The position numbers and the translations under genes are program-made. The notes beneath the pieces were generated by a model. That model was not told the origin of the DNA, made no database searches, and saw only the letters and a program-made list of their open reading frames with translations. Below are positions 31,849 to 32,743 of a stretch of DNA of 32,743 nt, in pieces; position 1 is the first letter of the stretch; every line of letters starts with the position of its first letter. The stretch comes from CALIKS01 sp964440295. GTDB lineage: Archaea > Thermoproteota > Nitrososphaeria_A > Caldarchaeales > Calditenuaceae. The stretch spans positions 1 through 32,743 of the forward strand of contig CAYTRT010000014.1 of the NCBI GenBank assembly GCA_964440295.1. Reading direction: 5' to 3'.

Positions 31849-31980
31849 TTAAATATTAATTATTCGCACCAGCCCTAAGGAGACCACCGTGACTATTAAG
31901 AGAAATGCTAGCCCAAATAAGGCTAGACACCTCTTAGGCGTCCTGTGGTCCTTAAAAATACGTATTTCGGCCCTAGACAG
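31849..31980 (-). CDS. Candidate 43-residue single-span membrane peptide without a normal start codon
   Basis: A stop-to-stop frame encodes (L)SRAEIRIFKDHRTPKRC, then a strong hydrophobic stretch (LALFGLAFLLIVTVVSLGLV) and RIINI before TAA. A basic head followed by one membrane span looks protein-like, and codon choice (AGG, CTA, ATA) matches the neighbours. But the frame opens with CTG directly after a TAA; there is no ATG, GTG or TTG before the hydrophobic part. It lies just upstream of the FKBP gene. The same DNA forms a three-tier stem-loop, so it may instead be a structured RNA. I do not recognise the family. Confidence 0.25.
   Translation of the reverse strand: MSRAEIRIFKDHRTPKRCLALFGLAFLLIVTVVSLGLVRIINI
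31882..31950. ncRNA. Candidate structured RNA: three nested helices
   Basis: Outer helix GACCAC (31882-31887) with GTGGTC (31945-31950); middle TAAGAG (31897-31902) with CTCTTA (31931-31936); inner CTAGCC (31908-31913) with GGCTAG (31921-31926) around a 7-nt loop. All 18 pairs are Watson-Crick. Internal loops of about 9/8 and 5/4 nt separate the helices. Strand is undetermined because the pairing works for both. I find no box ACA, box C/D or T-tract in the right place. Alternative: chance pairing inside the small ORF on the - strand. Confidence 0.3.
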
Positions 31981-32075
31981 TTAACTTATGATGGCTGCTC
32001 TCCTTGAGGAGGACAAAAATTTATTACTAAAACACGACAAATAGGGACTTGGAGCCCGGTCGTCTAGCGGTCAAT

Positions 32076-32093
32076 CCTGGCCAGAGGGACCAT
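32076..32093 (+). other. Apparent noncanonical tRNA intron in the D-loop
   Basis: About 18 nt inserted between a normal D-loop (AGCGGTCAAT) and the 3' half of the D-stem (GGAT). The boundary can slide by one base. Segments TCCTGG and CCATGGA around it can pair, as expected for a bulge-helix-bulge splice site. Confidence 0.55.
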
Positions 32094-32109
32094 GGATGCG
32101 GGGCTTTGG

Positions 32110-32123
32110 ATCTCTGAGAAGAG
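32110..32123 (+). other. Apparent canonical 37/38 tRNA intron
   Basis: About 14 nt between G37 and A38 of the anticodon loop. TCTC (32111-32114) can pair with GAGA (32121-32124), giving the central 4-bp helix of a bulge-helix-bulge motif. Confidence 0.65.
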
Positions 32124-32252
32124 ACCCCGTGACGCCGGTTCGAATCCGGCCCGGGCTAGACCTTTGGTATAAATTATTGTTGCTAGTCTTAATCGGTATT
32201 TTGTGGGAAGAGTCGGGCCACAGACAACAAAACAACAAGAGTTCTCTCATAA

Positions 32253-32743
32253 CTATTGGTGGGAAGTTAAGCGGATGATATGAGAAGGGGGAAAAAGTGG
32301 AGGGGGAGGGGCTTTGGCTTGTCGTTTTCTAATGTAGTTTTCGAGACGTCTCTGCTTTCTCCTGATGGTGAAGCCGATGTTTTCGTGGAAGTCCATGTTA
32401 CTGCCGAGTCTGATGCGAATGTAGTAACAATCCCTGTTGTGTGTATATCTTTTCATTATCTTAGGATTGTAGAATGTTTTTCCCTTCAGTCTAATAGGCC
32501 TTAACCCTGTCGATTCTATTCTTAGGCGTTTCAGAAACTCTTTGACGTATATGAGTAGTTCATAGTCGGTGTTTGAGATAATTATGTATCCACTCTTGTC
32601 AACGCAGCCTTCCGAGTCGGCGAATCCTCTAAGGAATGCCGCCATGCATCTCCCGCAGTGCTCAATGTATTTCCTGAGTCTGTCGAGGTCTACTGGCTTT
32701 CTGAGGAGCTCGTAGAGCGTCTTCGACTCAACTTCGACGACAT
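32253..32743 (-). CDS. LAGLIDADG homing endonuclease, N-terminus cut by window edge
   Basis: 162 residues are visible; the frame is open to the window edge, so the start is missing. The LAGLIDADG helix is FLRGFADSEG, followed by IIISNTDYELLIYVKEFLKRL, the typical strand and helix after the motif. ESKTLYELLRKPVDLDRL and YIEHCGRC just before it match the linker seen in archaeal endonucleases, suggesting this is the second of two motifs. The tail (KAPPPPLFPPSHIIRL) is proline-rich and unusual. No rRNA exon is recognisable downstream, so it looks free-standing or lies in an intron whose host is beyond the edge. The 94 bp between it and tRNA-Gln show nothing clear. Confidence 0.82.
   Translation of the reverse strand, partial: VVEVESKTLYELLRKPVDLDRLRKYIEHCGRCMAAFLRGFADSEGCVDKSGYIIISNTDYELLIYVKEFLKRLRIESTGLRPIRLKGKTFYNPKIMKRYTHNRDCYYIRIRLGSNMDFHENIGFTIRRKQRRLENYIRKRQAKAPPPPLFPPSHIIRLTSHQ

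Larger units (their letters stand above)
32053..32158 (+). tRNA. tRNA-Gln (anticodon TTG) with two apparent introns
   Basis: Acceptor AGCCCGG pairs with CCGGGCT (32151-32157), discriminator A, no CCA. D-stem GTCT/GGAT, anticodon stem CGGGG (32099-32103)/CCCCG (32125-32129), loop CTTTGGA with anticodon TTG at 32106-32108, T-arm GCCGG-TTCGAAT-CCGGC. The gene is 106 nt. Removing about 18 nt from the D-loop (near 32076-32093) and about 14 nt after position 37 (near 32110-32123) leaves a normal 74-nt tRNA. A TATA-like AAAAATTTATTAC lies at 32014-32026. The amino acid identity is sure; exact splice points are inferred. Confidence 0.9.

Noticed and set aside
31882..31956. Assigning the nested stem-loop as an H/ACA guide RNA
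   Set aside because: There is a pocket-like internal loop, but no convincing ACA box and no clear K-turn, so only a generic structured RNA is proposed.
32159..32252. An rRNA exon flanking the LAGLIDADG gene
   Set aside because: No recognisable 16S or 23S conserved sequence in the visible flank.
1..32743. CRISPR arrays, insertion sequences, toxin-antitoxin pairs, phage genes
   Set aside because: No regularly spaced repeats, transposase motifs, paired small ORFs or phage structural genes were seen on either strand.

Overview
The window is archaeal, most likely from the TACK/Thermoproteota side. Marker genes are an exosome Csl4 subunit, RNA polymerase subunit L, transcription factor S, a type V fructose-1,6-bisphosphate aldolase/phosphatase, a bifunctional phosphoglucose/phosphomannose isomerase, a UPF0147 protein, a histone-fold protein and an archaeal-type MtaB. 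Two tRNA genes lack an encoded CCA, and one appears to carry two short introns. Promoters are TATA-like boxes about 25-28 bp upstream of the start codon, so many first genes look leaderless. Internal genes more often carry GAGGTGAT-like ribosome binding sites. TTG and GTG starts are common. I cannot place the genome below phylum level.

Layout, left to right. 1-5.1 kb: a truncated dihydroxy-acid dehydratase, an AmiS/UreI-like amide/urea channel, a divergent pyruvate kinase, a tRNA-binding (MetRS beta-like) protein, a 24-residue lysine-rich ORF, a membrane protein of unknown function and a small zinc-ribbon protein. 5.2-10.7 kb: an AbrB-PhoU regulator faces a five-gene leftward unit (MDR dehydrogenase, eIF2B-family protein, metallo-beta-lactamase hydrolase, family 5 uracil-DNA glycosylase, MFS transporter). 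10.8-16.4 kb: FBP aldolase/phosphatase, then information-processing genes. Leftward are thymidylate kinase, an RNase J-like nuclease and a histone-fold protein. Rightward are csl4, rpoL and tfs. The block ends with a helix-turn-helix/phosphoribosyltransferase-like regulator whose PRPP loop is degenerate and whose predicted transcription start lies inside a perfect inverted repeat.

16.6-22.9 kb: tRNA-Arg, then a catabolic-looking group: M20 deacylase, class III aminotransferase, M81 (MlrC-like) hydrolase, TenA and a sugar-porter-type MFS transporter. 23-25.9 kb: a CinA-like protein, PGI/PMI, a SpoIIM-like membrane protein and a winged-helix regulator. 25.8-30.5 kb: prepilin peptidase, glutamate dehydrogenase, a purine-type phosphoribosyltransferase, a tRNA methylthiotransferase and a small HEXXH metalloprotease. 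30.7-32.7 kb: UPF0147, an FKBP-type prolyl isomerase, a nested stem-loop that overlaps an ORF with no normal start codon, an intron-bearing tRNA-Gln and a LAGLIDADG endonuclease cut by the window edge.

Central carbon metabolism (pyruvate kinase, FBP aldolase/phosphatase, PGI/PMI, glutamate dehydrogenase) and RNA handling (Csl4, RNase J, MtaB, tRNA introns) are the main themes. I see no CRISPR array, insertion sequence, rRNA gene or obvious phage region. The least explained parts are the HTH-PRT regulator with its operator-like repeat, the 31.85-31.98 kb stem-loop/ORF, the lysine-rich mini-ORF and the M20-aminotransferase-M81-TenA cluster.
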